From the NCBI GenBank assembly GCA_008638375.1, contig CM018052.1, positions 14,722,450 to 14,786,449 of the forward strand: 64,000 bases of DNA, in the 5' to 3' direction. Position 1 is the first letter of the stretch. Every line of letters begins with the position of its first letter. The translations under genes were made by a program, and so were the position numbers. Origin of the DNA: Nyssa sinensis. Its lineage: Eukaryota > Streptophyta > Magnoliopsida > Cornales > Nyssaceae. The notes beneath the pieces are model-generated. The model was not told where the DNA came from, made no database searches, and saw nothing but the letters and a program-made list of their open reading frames with translations. Below, in pieces: positions 46,197 through 59,153 of this stretch.

Positions 46197-46352
46197 CGAC
46201 TAAATCTCTAAGTACTCTATTCACAAACTTATCTCTTCCTTTACCGGAAAACCACAGCACCAAATCTTCGACCGCGACAGAATACTCAAAATCCGTAAAA
46301 CTCTCAATGTCGGTCGCTTGCTCCACGAGTAAGGGGGCCAACGGTTGATCCC

Positions 46353-47650
46353 ATGCGACAAGAGATCGAATCGATCAAACGACACAATGAACTGGTGCAG
46401 GAACAGTTGCTTGCCATAACTAGAACGCTGGCAACACTCACACAGAATCAAGCAACGGGTTCTCCTAACCGGCCGGTCAACTTCGCTGCGGGAACACAAC
46501 CTCCTCTTACCACTGAGAATGAGGAACCCCATGATCAGGCTCCAACTAACCAGCTTGGGCACCCCTTGGGCGTTTCTCGCGTTGGCAGAGATCCATAGCC
46601 GTCAGCAGTCTCAGGTTGGGGAACATCCGCCTTCATCCCTGAGGTCCATTACCAGAGCACTACCAGAGCGCCAACTCTAAGGGCTTCGGGAGCAGATCCG
46701 GCACCGCAGGGGCCACATCCCTATGCAGCACTCGTCCCTCCGGTTTGGAACCCTCTTCCATCCGAGGGACGCACTCAGCCCAACTACCCTGAAGCCGAGG
46801 CTGTCAGGCCAGGTTCACAAGATATCAAATTCAGAGACCCAAAGAGGGTAGAAGAAATTGTCGAATCCATGGACTGAACAATTGCTTTGAGAGGTGCTCA
46901 GAACCCTCCAAAGCAGGACGAGTTGGCCAGAATGCTCGGAAGGCTTGTAACCCCATTCACTCACACCATCATGTCAGAGGAAAGGCCCAGAAAGTTCGTG
47001 GTGCCAAAATTCACCCTGTACGATGGAGCTAGAGACCCAGGAGATCATTTCTCACACTGTCAGCATACGATGGCTCTCCATGGGGCCTTTGATGCTTTTA
47101 ATGTGCCAAACTTTCATCACCAGCTTGAAGGGAACCGCTCTAAAATGGTTCCACCACCTCCCTCTGAACTCAATTATCGGCTTTTATGAGCTCGGTAGGC
47201 AATTCCTGGACAGATTTATGACCAGCAGAAGGCTCCGAAGAGGACCAGAATTCTTGCTAAATGTTAAACAGACCAAGGAGGAGTCCCTCAGAGCCTACAT
47301 TGCGCGCTTTAATTCCGAACTCACGGAGATCACCGACTGCAGCCCAGGATTCCTTGTTGCTGCTTTAACTGCTGGACTTGCTCACGGTGGCTTCAGAGAC
47401 TCACTGACCAAAAGCCCTCCTACCGACATGGCGGCATTAATGGACCGGGCCAGGAAGTACATCAACTTGGAAGAAGCCAACCGCACATCCCAGAAGGGCA
47501 AAGAGCAGAACCAGAGGGATAACCCGAAGAGGGAGGATCATAAGAAGGAGGACCACAGAAGGGACTCCAGCAAGAAGAGGGCTAGGAGTCTAGAGAAGAG
47601 AACAACACCCAAGGCTGTTTATAACTCCGGTCCAAGGGAGTTCACTAACT
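46353..47650 (+). pseudogene. gag: TAT gag, N-terminal and core part
   Basis: The capsid-type polyprotein opens with MRQEIESIKRHNELVQEQLL at 46353, a helical start typical of plant TAT gag. After a shift near 46598 it resumes at about 46887 with KFVVPKFTLYDGARDPGDHF. A second shift near 47100 leads into the Retrotrans_gag core: LKGTALKWFHHLPLNSI, FYELGRQFLDRFMTSRRLRR, KQTKEESLRAYIARFNSEL, then a Lys/Arg-rich linker. The frame ends at EFTNFT, where the 47656-58041 insertion splits it, and goes on at 58042. The start at 46353 is the first ATG in the right frame, about 150 bp after the PBS. Confidence 0.88.
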
Positions 47651-47655
47651 TTACC
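47651..47655. repeat. TSD ttacc (left)
   Basis: This matches 58042-58046 and lies within gag codons. Confidence 0.9.
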
Positions 47656-48260
47656 TGTCACATCCCGAACCCCATCCTACGCGGATGTCGAGGACGTGAT
47701 GCCAGTCAGCCGCCACGCGACCAACCGAAGGCAATTTCTGAACTTTCTAGTGAATTGCACTCCGACTGTAGGGTCAGATGTAGCGAAATTTAAAAAATTT
47801 TTGTCAAGGGAATGCAACTCATGTATCCACCGTAGGATATGTATCACACAGAGCAAGTCTAAAATCCAACAGCTAACAATTCTAACCTCAGAGCATATCT
47901 ATAATCCGACATATAACAACAGAGTAGAACTATAACCTCTAAAGTACCGTTTAAATCCATGAGCCATGTCTATATCTAGTACATATCAGTCAAGTCAGTC
48001 ATATTACATCACTCACCTGATTAAACAGATTCAATCCTCAATAATCCAGTCTCCACAGATCAGTGCCATCAGATCCAATAGATATTATTCCTGAAAAATG
48101 TTAGGGAATGGGGTGAGCTTCGAAAAGCCCAATGAGTAACACAGGTTCCCTGTCATGGGTTTCAAACCATTGTTGTTTATAAAGCATATGGATGAAACAA
48201 GCATTTCGGAGAAGACAGTTAAGTATGTTCAGCTGAAACAGTATTCAAGACGAAAATACA

Positions 48261-48350
48261 GTTAAAACATCAGGGTAACAGAACAGATCAGTTAAAACAT
48301 CAGAGTAACAGAACAGATCAGTTAAAACATCAGAGTAACAGAACAGATCA
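48261..48350. repeat. 30 bp tandem repeat, three copies
   Basis: gttaaaacat begins at 48261, 48291 and 48321, each followed by cagRgtaacagaacagatca. The copies are nearly identical. Confidence 0.9.
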
Positions 48351-51300
48351 GTAATGAGCAGAGCAGAATAGTATAACAGAATAAACAGTACAGTAGGCAC
48401 AGATTAAACAGTGCAGTATGCTCATATAGTGCTCAAGACTGAGGTGGTACCAGGAGTCAGTTGTTCATTCAGAACCAGTTTAAAACAGCGATTTCAGTAC
48501 AGAATAGAGAAGCCAGACAGAGTAAAGATCATGCATTTGGGTAAGAGCATGAAATCAGTGTATCAGATAAAACAGTACAGTACAGTATTTTAAAATACAG
48601 TAACTAGACAGTGTACTTATACACCAATTCAGGAGTCAGGGTTACTCACAAACTGTTACGGTTATCTCCTTGCACAAACAATCCGATAACCTCCAAGTAC
48701 GTCAGGCATCTCCATGTATGTCCTGAATAATCATCATCAATCACAGACAGATCAGAATTCATCCATTCAGGCCTTATTCGTCATCTTAGGTGTCTATCGG
48801 TTTACCTAAGATAGCCTAGTAGCCTATCGCCCTCTCATCGGGTTTCATCCGGGGCTATTTCATTCCTTAATTAGGCTTAGTAGTCTTCAGAACTATAATT
48901 TAAGTCATTTAGACTTCAATCGTTATCAGTCAGTTACTTTTTCAGCCTTAGGGGCAAAACGGTCATTTTATCACTCTTGCCCCGGGCCCTGTCAAGGCCC
49001 TCAGAATAGTCTTTATATATTAAATATAAAGTTCTACGTCTTTTAGACTCCAATCGGTATCAGTTAGGTTCTTATTTTAACCATAGGGGAAAAATGGTAA
49101 TTTTGTCATTCTTGCCCCGGACCCAGTCGTGGTTCTCAGAATATCCCATATATCGTATACATGAAGTTCTAAGTCTTTTAGACTTAAATCGCTATCAGTT
49201 AAGTGCTTATTTAGCCTTAGGGGCAAAATGGTAATTTGTCCATTCTTGTCCCGAACCCTATCGTGGTCCTCAGGATAGTCCACATATCTTAGATATAATT
49301 TTCTAAGTCCTTTGGACTTCGTTTGGTATCTACTTTTGGTCATCGAGACACATTAGTCGTTTCTTGTTTTACGCGTTAACTGTTCCGGAGTCTTATTTAA
49401 CCCTTCAGTGTTCATAATTATCCTTATGATAATTTATCAGATCAGTTTGACCTTTATTCCACCTCTACTTTGCACTTCATGTGCTCAAGGGTATTTTGGT
49501 CATTTTACGTTTCGTAAGATTCTGACTCTGATTCATTATATAATCAAGTATACAGTTTCACAGGTATCTGGGCTTCTATCGGTATCAGTTTCGTTTAAAT
49601 CAGACTTCATTTAGGTTTCGTATGGCATTAGGGGCAGTTTGGTAATTTTACATTTCCTGATGTTCTGATTTCGAATCATAATTTAATCGTATATATGAGC
49701 CCATAAGTAATTGGGCTTCAATTGGTATTAATTTTGCTCAATTCAGACTTTATTTGGGCTTCGTACAATATCAGGGGTATTCTGGTAATTTCACATATTG
49801 TATAACCAAACTGTTCGGAACCTCAGTTCATAAAATGGACCTCACCATTGGGTCCAGAGTGTCCGACATAGTTAACTTGGACCATCTTTTATGTTTAATT
49901 GGGCCTGGGTATCTTTAGGGGTAATTCAGTCATTTTACAATTTATGTGTCTGTATTTTTCGGGACTTCAGTTCATTAAACGGACTTCACTATTGAGTCCA
50001 GAATGCCCGACATAATCAGAATAGACTGTCTTTTATTTTTATTTGGGCCTGGGTACCCTCAAGGGCAGTACAGTCATTTGTCACTTGCAGGTCTGTATTT
50101 TTCGGTACATAATTTCCCAATTTGGACTGTACCATTGAGTCCAGAATATTTGAAATAGTGAAAATACACTATTTATTTAATTTATTTAGACTCCATTTGA
50201 CATATATAATGTCCAGGGGTAAAATTATAATTTTACCCATTTAATAAAATAATTATTTTATTATTTAATTAATTTACCAGGGGCTTAAATGTACAATTTT
50301 TCCAAAATCTGGGCCACAGTACAATATCCAAAACTGTTGGGGTCAAAAACTAATTTACAAAAGTTTTGGTTCAGTTATTCAATTTCAAACAGTGGACCAT
50401 TGGTTTTTCAATTCAAAATCCTAGACCGGATTGGGCATGTGGTGAACCAACCGGTTCACTGGACCTCACAGAACCGAAATAGCATAATCCAATTAACCCC
50501 AATTTGGCCCTTATCCTCGGTTTGGACAGTCCTCAATCCAGTTTCAATTTATTAACCATGTCACCAAACAGGCAGGATTCAGGTTTTAATTTAAAACCTT
50601 TAACACCAAAACGGCGCAGTTTCAATAATTTGGTGGCATCTTCACAGGTCGACACGTGTCCGAGTCAGCTCGGCTTGGCTCGGTCAACTCGGCCGAGTCG
50701 ACTCCATCTTCCCCATCTTTTCCCCATCTGTTGCCCTAGTTGCAGGTTTGCTATTTCTTCAATTTCGTGGGTTTTCAAGGGTTGTTTTCGATATGTTTTG
50801 ATTCCAAAACATTTCTGTATGTGATACCAACAATTTTGCATTGATTTCGAGCTTCGAATCCAAAGATCCAGCTCGGTATAACCGATTATTGTGAGGGGAC
50901 ACCGTTCGGTCATACAGCCCCGTTTCTTAACCAAATCGCACGAGGTTTGGCTTGTTGTGACCGTAATTCCATGGGGATCAACATCCCATTTTTAGATTTC
51001 AGTTTACAAGCTTATTTACGAGTTTGGGTTCCAATGGCCGAGACAATAGGTTCGGTTTTGAGGGCCTTCCATGTGTTTCCAAGTCACGGGTCAGTATTTA
51101 TGGGGTCCTAGAAGGGTCTAGATCAGTTCTAGACCATCAGATTTCATTTTTATGGAGGTCGAATCAGACCTGTTACAAGAAGGTCGTTAATGGCGGTTTG
51201 TCACAGTTTTGGGTTTCAAGGCTTACCCGACCCTCCCAATCAATTCAGAATAGTTCTAGGGTCTCACAGTAGTATATATGTACAGTTTGTACAGATCCAA

Positions 51301-52181
51301 ACTATCAGAAATAGTGCTAAAATCTTTGAACAGAAATTTGACAGTTTTGTGTGTTTACCTCTGGTTCAGGCCATTATTCCTCCCTCTCATGGCTCAGTTC
51401 AGTCCTTTGGCACCTCAGGTGTGCCTCAGTCCCAGTCGTGCACTTCAGTTCTGTTCTTCCTTCATAGAGCAGCTCCATGGGACACAAACACTCACCATGT
51501 TATACACATGCAGTTCTCACTTTCTCCCTCTAACAGCCCCCCTCTCTAGCAGATCTCATGCACCAATTTCTGATTTCTCAATCCTCCAATACACATATGG
51601 AGACTTGTAAATGCAAATTAGATTTTTCTTGTCCAATACATCTCCTAACCTCATGATTAATTTGCATGTATTTTGGTTGGAGGAGAGGTCATCAAGTGTT
51701 GAGGTAGGTGATGATGGGGGCTAGGGTGCATAGGGGTGATGTGTTGCATGTTTGGCCATTGGCCAATTTGGGTGGCAGCTTGGGGCAATTTAGAGATATA
51801 TACATTTTAGTTGTATAACTAAGCACAAGACATTGGCAGCCTACATGGTTAATTTTTTTGGATAAGAGTTCTTTCCACTCAAAGGTCAAGGGTTCAATTC
51901 CCTTGGCCTCCCATTTGGCCATTTTTTCCACATTTTGGGCTAAGGCCCTGTTTGGTTGCGCATTAATTCAGTTTCAATGTTTGCTACATAACTTTCATTC
52001 CATAGCTCCTTTTTCGACGCAGTTTCTTCCGGTCAGTTTCTATTTCAGTTATCTTCAGTGTCAGGGGTTCCGTGTCATTTATTAATCATCCGGGATTTCC
52101 CGAGTTAGCTAATTCGGATTCCATTGGTGTTAAAACAGCATTATTTCATCGAATTAATCAGTAATCGGGTTCGGGTATTAT

Positions 52182-52186
52182 ACCAT
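52182..52186. repeat. TSD accat (left)
   Basis: This matches 57897-57901. Confidence 0.9.
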
Positions 52187-55100
52187 TGTAACACCCCAAC
52201 CCTGTATAATTAATGATTAATTATCTAATTATTAATTAGTACCGGCTTACAGAATAGTAAAGGAAATTAATCATAATCCCGGCGGTCATGATAGGCCGAT
52301 GAAATAATTAAATATGTCTCGAGAAAGAGGGTATAATACCCGAACCCAAATTGCTGGTTAAATCGGTAAAATAATGTCATTTTTAACACTAACGGAACCC
52401 GAATTAGTTAACCCCGAAAATCCCGAATGATTAATAAATGACCTGGAACCTCTGACACTGAAGCGAACTGAATTATGAAGCTCTCGGAAGAAACCGCATC
52501 GAAAAAGGAGCTACGGAATGAAAGTTATGTAGCAAACATTGAAAATTGAATTACTGTGCAACCAAACGTGGCCTTAACCGAAAATATGGAAAAAATGGCC
52601 AAATGGGAGGCCAAGGGAATTGAACCCTTGACCTTTGAGTGGAAGGAAACCTCATCCAAAAAAAAGTACCAACTAGGCCAGGGGTATCTTTGTGTACAAA
52701 TATACAAAGATATATATATAACTATAAATCTGATTTGGTCACCCCCCAAGTGGCCAATAACCAAACATGCAACACCTCACCCATGCATCACCCTATGCCC
52801 CTAGGCCATCATGCCTATGCACCCTAGGTCATCATCTCTCTACAAACACCTTATCACCAATCCACCAACCATATCACATGCAACCCAAATAATCTGCCAT
52901 ATACAAGATTATACGTGCATGTATGGAGGGGGGAAATCAGAGGTGGTGCTCGGGTAGGGAGAGAGAGAGAGAGAGGGTTAGAGAGAGAGAAATGGTGAGT
53001 GTGCATGTCATCCTTTGGAGATGCACCAAGGAAGGGGGTGCTGAGGCACGACTGGATCTAAGCAAGCACCCCACCAAATTAGGATCGAGCCATGGATAGC
53101 AAGGGGACTTACTGTTTCAGAGGTAACCTCAAAATTGCCAAACTGCTTAATTTTTTTTCTGTTGAGATTAGTGGTACTGCTCTGATGATTTTAAATCATA
53201 TGGACCATGTAGACTGCGTAAATCAGTTACTGTGAGATCCTAGGGTTATTCTGAATCAGTTAGGAGGTTCGGATAGGCCTAGAAACCCAAACCGTGACCA
53301 AACCGCCATGGATGACACCTCCAAAACTGGGTCTGATTCGACCTCCCTAAAACCAAGTTTTGATGGTCTAGAAATGATCTAGACACTGAGAGGGTCCCAA
53401 ATACACCAACCCGCGACCCAAAATCGCATGGTAAGGCCCTCGAATCTAAAATTATTCCTTTCGGCCAAGAAACCCAAAATCTAAAACGAACACCTAAACT
53501 GAAATTTGTAAATGGGGAATTGAAGCCCCTGTTCTAAGGGTCACAAAGAACCAAACCGTGTGCGATTTGGTTGAGGAACAAGGCCACACGGCCGAACTGA
53601 AATTCTGCGCAATAATCGGTTCTACCGAGCTTAATCTTTGGATTCGAGGCACCAAATCGATGCAAAGTTGTTGGAATCACTCCTAGGGACAAATTGGAAC
53701 CAAAAACAGTCGGAAACCATGCTTGGAATGGCACGAAATAGAGAAAAATCGGGGCTGGTATTAGGGCAACAGCGCCCTGCGCGTTGGGGAAGATGGAGTC
53801 GACTCACCGATGGAACCGAGTCACACGGGTTGACTCAGAACACGTGTCCACCCCTCGGTGTGCCACCCCATTATTGAAACTACGCCGTTTTGGGTGTTAC
53901 CTGGTTTGTTTTAAAATCAATTCCACCTGTTTGGATACGGGGCTAAGAAATTAAAATCTGATTTTGGGCTAAACCTGTATACGGATAAGGAATGATTTGG
54001 GATAAGAGGGATATGTTATCCCGATTTTCTGAGGGTCACCAAACCGGATGGTTCTCAGTGATTTGAACCGGTTAATCCCACTGAACCCTAGAACCGTTTG
54101 GTTTGAACCCTAATTTAATTATATTTACTTTTAACCCCCAATGATTTCTGAAAATTACGGATCCACCCCTACTGTTTGACAGAATTGCACAGTGGCCCAG
54201 ACTGTTGAAAATTTATTCATTTAAGCCCCTGCTAAATTAATTAAATAATAAAATAATTATTTTATTATTTTATTAATTAGAAAAAATTACGATTTTACCC
54301 CTGGACATTTAATATGTCAAACAGAGTCCAAATGACTTAAATAAATAGTATATTTTCACTATTTCAAACATTCCGGACTCAATGGTACAGTCCGATTGTG
54401 GAAATACAGTACCGAAAAATACAGATCCGTAAGTGATAAATTACTGTACTGCCCCTGATGACACCAGACCCAAATAAAAATAAAAGACAGTCTATTTTGA
54501 CTATGTCGGGCGTTCTGAATTCAACGGTGAGGTCCGTTTAACGAACTGAAGTCCCGAAAAATACAGACACATAAAGTGTAAATGACCATACTGCCCCTGA
54601 TGCTTCCCAGGGTCAATTGAACATAACAGATAGTCCAACTTAATTATGTCGGACACTCTGGACCCAATGGTGAGGTCCATTTTATGAACTGACGTGCCGA
54701 AAAATATGACACGTGAAATTACCAAATTACCCCTGATACCGTACGAGACCTAAACAAAGTCCGATTGGGACGAAACTGATACCGGTAGGAGCCCAGACAC
54801 TGGTGAGACTGTATACTTGATTAGATGACGAATCGGGGTCAGAATTACACAAAACGTAAAATGACCAAAATACGCCTGAGCACTGTAAGTGCAAAGTAGA
54901 GGTCGAATAAAGGTCAAACTGATCTGATAAATTATCATAGGGATAAATAAGACTCCGAGACAGTCAACGCGTAAAACGAGAAATGACCGATGTGTCCCGA
55001 CGATCTAAAACAGATACCAAATGAAGTCCAAGGGACTTACAAATTTATACATGAGATATATGAGACGTTCTGAGGACCATGATAGGGTTCGGGGTAAAAA

Positions 55101-57896
55101 TGACAAAATTACCATTTTGCCCCTAAGACTAAATAAGTACCCAACTGATACCGATTAGAGTCTAAAAGACTTAAAACTTCATATATACGATATATGGGAT
55201 ATTCTGAGGACCATAACAGGGTCCGGGATAAGAATGGCAAAGTTACCATTTTGCCCCTATGGTTAAAATGAGAACCTAACTGATACCGATTAGAGTCCAA
55301 AGGACGTAGAACTTTGTACTTAAGATATAAAGACTATTCCGAAGACCACGACAGGGTCCGGGACAAGAATGGTAAAGTTACCATTTTGCCCCTAAGGTTG
55401 AATGAGTGCCTGACTGATAACAATTGAAGTCTAAATGACTTAGGATATAATCCTAATAACTGCTAAGCCTAATTAAAGAATAAAATAGCCCCGGATGAAA
55501 CCCGATGAGAGGGCGATAGGCTACTAGGCCATCTTAGGTAAACCGATAGATACCTAAGATGACAAATGAGACCTGAATGGATGAGTTCTGATCTGTATAT
55601 GATTGATGATTATTGTTCAGGATATACATGGAGATGCCTAACGTATCTGGAGGTTATCGGATTGTTTGCACAAGGAGATAACCGTAACAGTTTGTGAGTA
55701 ACTTGGAACTTATGGCTTGGTGTATAAGTACACCGTCTAGTTACTGTATTTTGATTCACTGTACTGTTTTGAACGTTATACTGTTTAAAAAGCATATATT
55801 TAAAGTAGCATGTGCCTTGTTCTGATTGATATATTGTTCCGTCACGTTCAGTTCCGATATGTCTTGTCCTGATTGATATTGTACCATTTTGTTCCGTCAT
55901 GTTCAGTTCCGATATGACTTGTCCTGATTGATATTGTTTCGTTTTGTTCCGTCATGTTCAGTTCCGATATGACTTGTCCTGATTGATATTGTTTCATTTT
56001 GTTCCGTCATGTTCAGTTTCGATATGACTTGTCCTGATTGATATTGTTTCGTTTTGTTCCGTCATGTTCAGTTCCGATATGACTTGTCCTGATTGATATT
56101 GTACCATTTTGTTCCGTCATGTTCAGTTCCGATATGACTTGTCCTGATTGATATTGTTTCGTTTTGTTTCGTCATGTTCAGTTCCGATATGACTTGTCCT
56201 GATTGATATTGTTTCGTTTTGTTCCGTCATGTTCAGTTCCGATATGACTTGTCCTGATTGATATTGTTTCGTTTTGTTCCGTCATGTTCAGTTCCGATAT
56301 GACTTGTCCTGATTGATATTGTTTCGTTTTGTTTCGTCATGTTCAGTTCCGATATGACTTGTCCTGATTGATATTGTTTCGTTTTGTTTCGTCATGTTCA
56401 GTTCCGATATGACTTGTCCTGATTGATATTGTTTCGTTTTGTTCCGTCATGTTCAGTTCCGATATGACTTGTCCTGATTGATATTGTACCATTTTGTTCC
56501 GTCATGTTCAGTTCCGATATGACTTGTCCTGATTGATATTGTTTCGTTTTGTTCCGTCATGTTCAGTTTCGATATGACTTGTCCTGATTGATATTGTTTC
56601 GTTTTGTTCCGTCATGTTCAGTTCCGATATGACTTGTCCTGATTGATATTGTACCATTTTGTTCCGTCATGTTCAGTTCCGATATGACTTGTCCTGATTG
56701 ATATTGTACCATTTTGTTCTGTCATGTTCAGTTCCGATATGACTTGTCCTGATTGATATTGTTTCATTTTGTTCCGTCTGATCCCGTTATGTACCGTCCG
56801 TTAATAATCTGTCTGTCTTGATTGATATATGGTCCAGTTCCGTTATGATCTGTCCGAATTCTTGACTTGGTATATAAGTTACTGCATAGATACTGTATTT
56901 TGATGCACTGTACGGTTTTAAAAGTTATACTGTCTGAATGCATGTTTTTAAATGCAAACTTTTATACTATATTGTACGCGGCATGATTTTGTCCCGTCCT
57001 ACTATTGTTTTGTTCGGTCTGTCTTGTTCCGTTTTATGGTCTATCTGATTTTGTTCTGCTATGATGTGTCTGACTCTGGGTACCATTCTGATTATGAGCG
57101 ATCTGGCATAAGTAGGCTTGATTACGCGCCTAACTGATATATTATTGTTATGCCCTGTTATGTTCCGCCCAGTACTGATCTGTTCTAATATTTGAATTAA
57201 TTGCCTATACTCTCGTTGATATATTGGCATCATGCACTGTTCCGTCTGTTCTGATTTGTTGTTCCGTTTAGTTCAGTCCTGTTTTATTCTACTGAAACTG
57301 CATTTAAAGTAGATTTATAAAACTGCTATTTCAGAAACAACTGAACTACCCTTATGCTTTGTAAACAAGAAATGGTTTTGAAACCCTTGACAGGGAACCT
57401 GTGTTACTCATTGGGCTTTTCGAAGCTCACCCCATTCCCTAACATTTTTCAGGAATGATATCTGTTGGATCTGATGGCACTGATCTGTGGAGACTGGATT
57501 ACTGAGGATTGAATCTGTTTAATCAGGTGAGTGATGTAATACGACTGACTTGACTGATATGTACTAGATATAGACATGGCTCATAGATTTAAACGGTACT
57601 CTAGAGATTATAGTTCTGCTCTGTTGTTATATGTCGGATTATAGATATGCTCTGAGGTTAGAATTGTTAGCTGTTGGATTTTAGACTGGCTCTGTGGTAC
57701 ATAACCTTACAGTGAATACATGAGTTGCATTCCCTTGACAAAAAAAAAAGAGAGAGTTTTAAATTCCGTTGCATCTGACCCTACAGTCGGAGTGCAATTC
57801 ACTGGAAAGTTCAGAAATTGCCTTCGGTTGGTCACGTGGCGGCTGACTGGCATCACGTCCTCGACATCCGCGTAGGGTGGGATTCGGGATGTGACA
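52187..57896 (+). mobile_element. Solo-LTR-like unit (inner copy), 5.7 kb
   Basis: It starts TGTAACACCCCAACC and ends GGGATGTGACA, with a perfect 5 bp TSD (accat). It is inverted relative to its host unit. Its first 140 bp match, inverted, 57902-58041, and the rest matches 47656-52186 inverted. The extra 1 kb comes mostly from a 55 bp satellite array (55811-56775). Antisense B-box text is near 52620. No ORF of interest was seen. It inserted into a relative after that relative had entered gag. Confidence 0.86.
55811..56775. repeat. 55 bp tandem array, 17-18 copies
   Basis: The unit contains gttccgtcatgttcag, ttccgatatgacttgtcctg and attgatattgt, repeating at exactly 55 bp (for example 55866, 55921, 55976). 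Copies are near identical apart from a switch between tttcgtttt and accatttt. Confidence 0.93.
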
Positions 57897-57901
57897 ACCA
57901 T
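57897..57901. repeat. TSD accat (right)
   Basis: This is the partner of 52182-52186. Confidence 0.9.
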
Positions 57902-58041
57902 TCTCTCCAAACATATTTAATTATTTTAATCGGTCTATCATGACCGTCGGGATTATGATTAATTCCCTTAATCATTCATTAAGTCAGTGCTAATTAATAA
58001 TTAACAACTAATTATTAATTACGCAAGGTCGGGGTGTTACA
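57902..58041 (-). mobile_element. Solo-LTR-like unit (outer copy), last 140 bp
   Basis: This is the end of the unit that starts at 47656. Read inverted it begins TGTAACACCCCGACC, nearly the same as the start of the unit at 52187. TSD ttacc follows at 58042-58046. Confidence 0.86.
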
Positions 58042-58418
58042 TTACCTCTCTGAACATTACACCAAATCAGGTACTCCGGCAGATTCGAGATCGGGAAAAC
58101 CTGAGGTGGCCTGAACCAATCAAAGGAGATCTTAGCCTTCAGGACCAAAGTAAGTACTGTAATTTCCATAAAGATCATGGACATACTACTAACTCATGCA
58201 GGACCCTTCGATATGAGATTGAGCAACTCATAAAGAAATGACGTCTTCGGGAGTTCATCAAGTAAGATGGAAAGCAGAACTCCCAAGAAGACAAGCCTCA
58301 ACAACGGCCAGACCAGAGGCCCGAACAAAGATAGGAGCAGAGGGACGGACGAAACGAGCCTCAGAGGTAGAACAACCATGTCATATACGTCCTCCATGCT
58401 GACTCCCCAATTACAAGA
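58042..58418 (+). pseudogene. gag: TAT gag, C-terminal part
   Basis: Coding resumes directly after the insertion with TSLNITPNQVLRQI and then RWPEPIKGD. The knuckle-like stretch CNFHKDHGHTTNSC has the C-x2-H-x4-H-x4-C-like spacing of TAT gag. RYEIEQLIKK follows, then a basic linker. Stops at about 58239 and 58263 break it. The TSD (58042-58046) counts once in the original gene. Confidence 0.85.
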
Positions 58419-59153
58419 ATGTCAAACAGGGCGAGAAAGAGATATGCTCGCGAGGCCAGGGCTGCTCCAGACGTATTGCAGATCTCCAATGTTGAAAAAA
58501 GGCTCAAACCAGAGCCGGAGATCCAGTTCACACAGCAGGACCTGGCAGGGGTACACTGTCCTCACAGTGATGCCCTCGTCATCACCTTCATGATCGCCAA
58601 CTTCGAGATCAGACGAGTCCTGGTTGATACCGGCAGTTCTGTCAACATATTGTTCCATGAGCCACTCAAACAGATGAGAGTGGACCACGATAACATCAGG
58701 CCTAGTACTACCGTAATGGCAGCCTTTGATGGCAATCTCAGCACCCTATTGGGAAGAATCGACCTTCCTACGACTGTAAGAGAGGAAGAAGGGCAGAAAA
58801 CCACCATCTCCGAGTACATGGTACTAAATATGAAATCTACCTACAACGCCATAATTGGGAGACCATGGTTGCACCAGTTAGGGGCGGTCACCTCGACCCT
58901 CTATCAATGCCTGAAGTATATCCACAATCAGAACGTTCACTCTGTTAGAGGATGTCAGCCGACTTCCCGGGAGTGCCATGCCATTGCACTCAAAGAAAGG
59001 ACTGCCAAATAACAATTACAGTATACTCGGGACTGTGCTGATTCGATTCTCTCCCACACTCCCGAGAAAGAAGATTGCCCATCCAGCATCGAAGAACCCC
59101 TAAGCCCAAGGGGACGAGACAGCCGAGCCAAGCCCATTGGCGAGCCCATCAAA
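58419..59153 (+). pseudogene. TAT protease region
   Basis: This is the aspartic protease part of the polyprotein. MSNRARKRYAREAR is followed by the pre-domain stretch ISFTQQDLAGV-like text (QFTQQDLAGVHCPHSDALVI). The active-site motif VLVDTGSSVNILF is at about 58619-58660, and the flap-side IIGRPWLHQL is at about 58853. In the frame of the downstream pol, a single TAA at 59010-59012 interrupts it. The active-site Asp-Thr-Gly is intact. Confidence 0.9.

Larger units (their letters stand above)
47656..52186 (-). mobile_element. Solo-LTR-like unit (outer copy), main part
   Basis: It starts TGTCACATCCCGAACCCC. This 4.5 kb part, with the last 140 bp at 57902-58041, makes a 4.67 kb unit in reverse orientation, split by the unit at 52187. 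It is non-coding. Modules around 'ggggcaaaatggtaatttt...cggtatcag' recur about every 130 bp at 48950-49330. There are three 30 bp repeats at 48261-48350 and a B-box-like motif at 51891. It pairs along its length, inverted, with 52330-57896. Confidence 0.83.

Noticed and set aside
55811..56775. A CRISPR-like array
   Set aside because: The repeats are contiguous 55 bp units without unique spacers, in plant nuclear repeat DNA.
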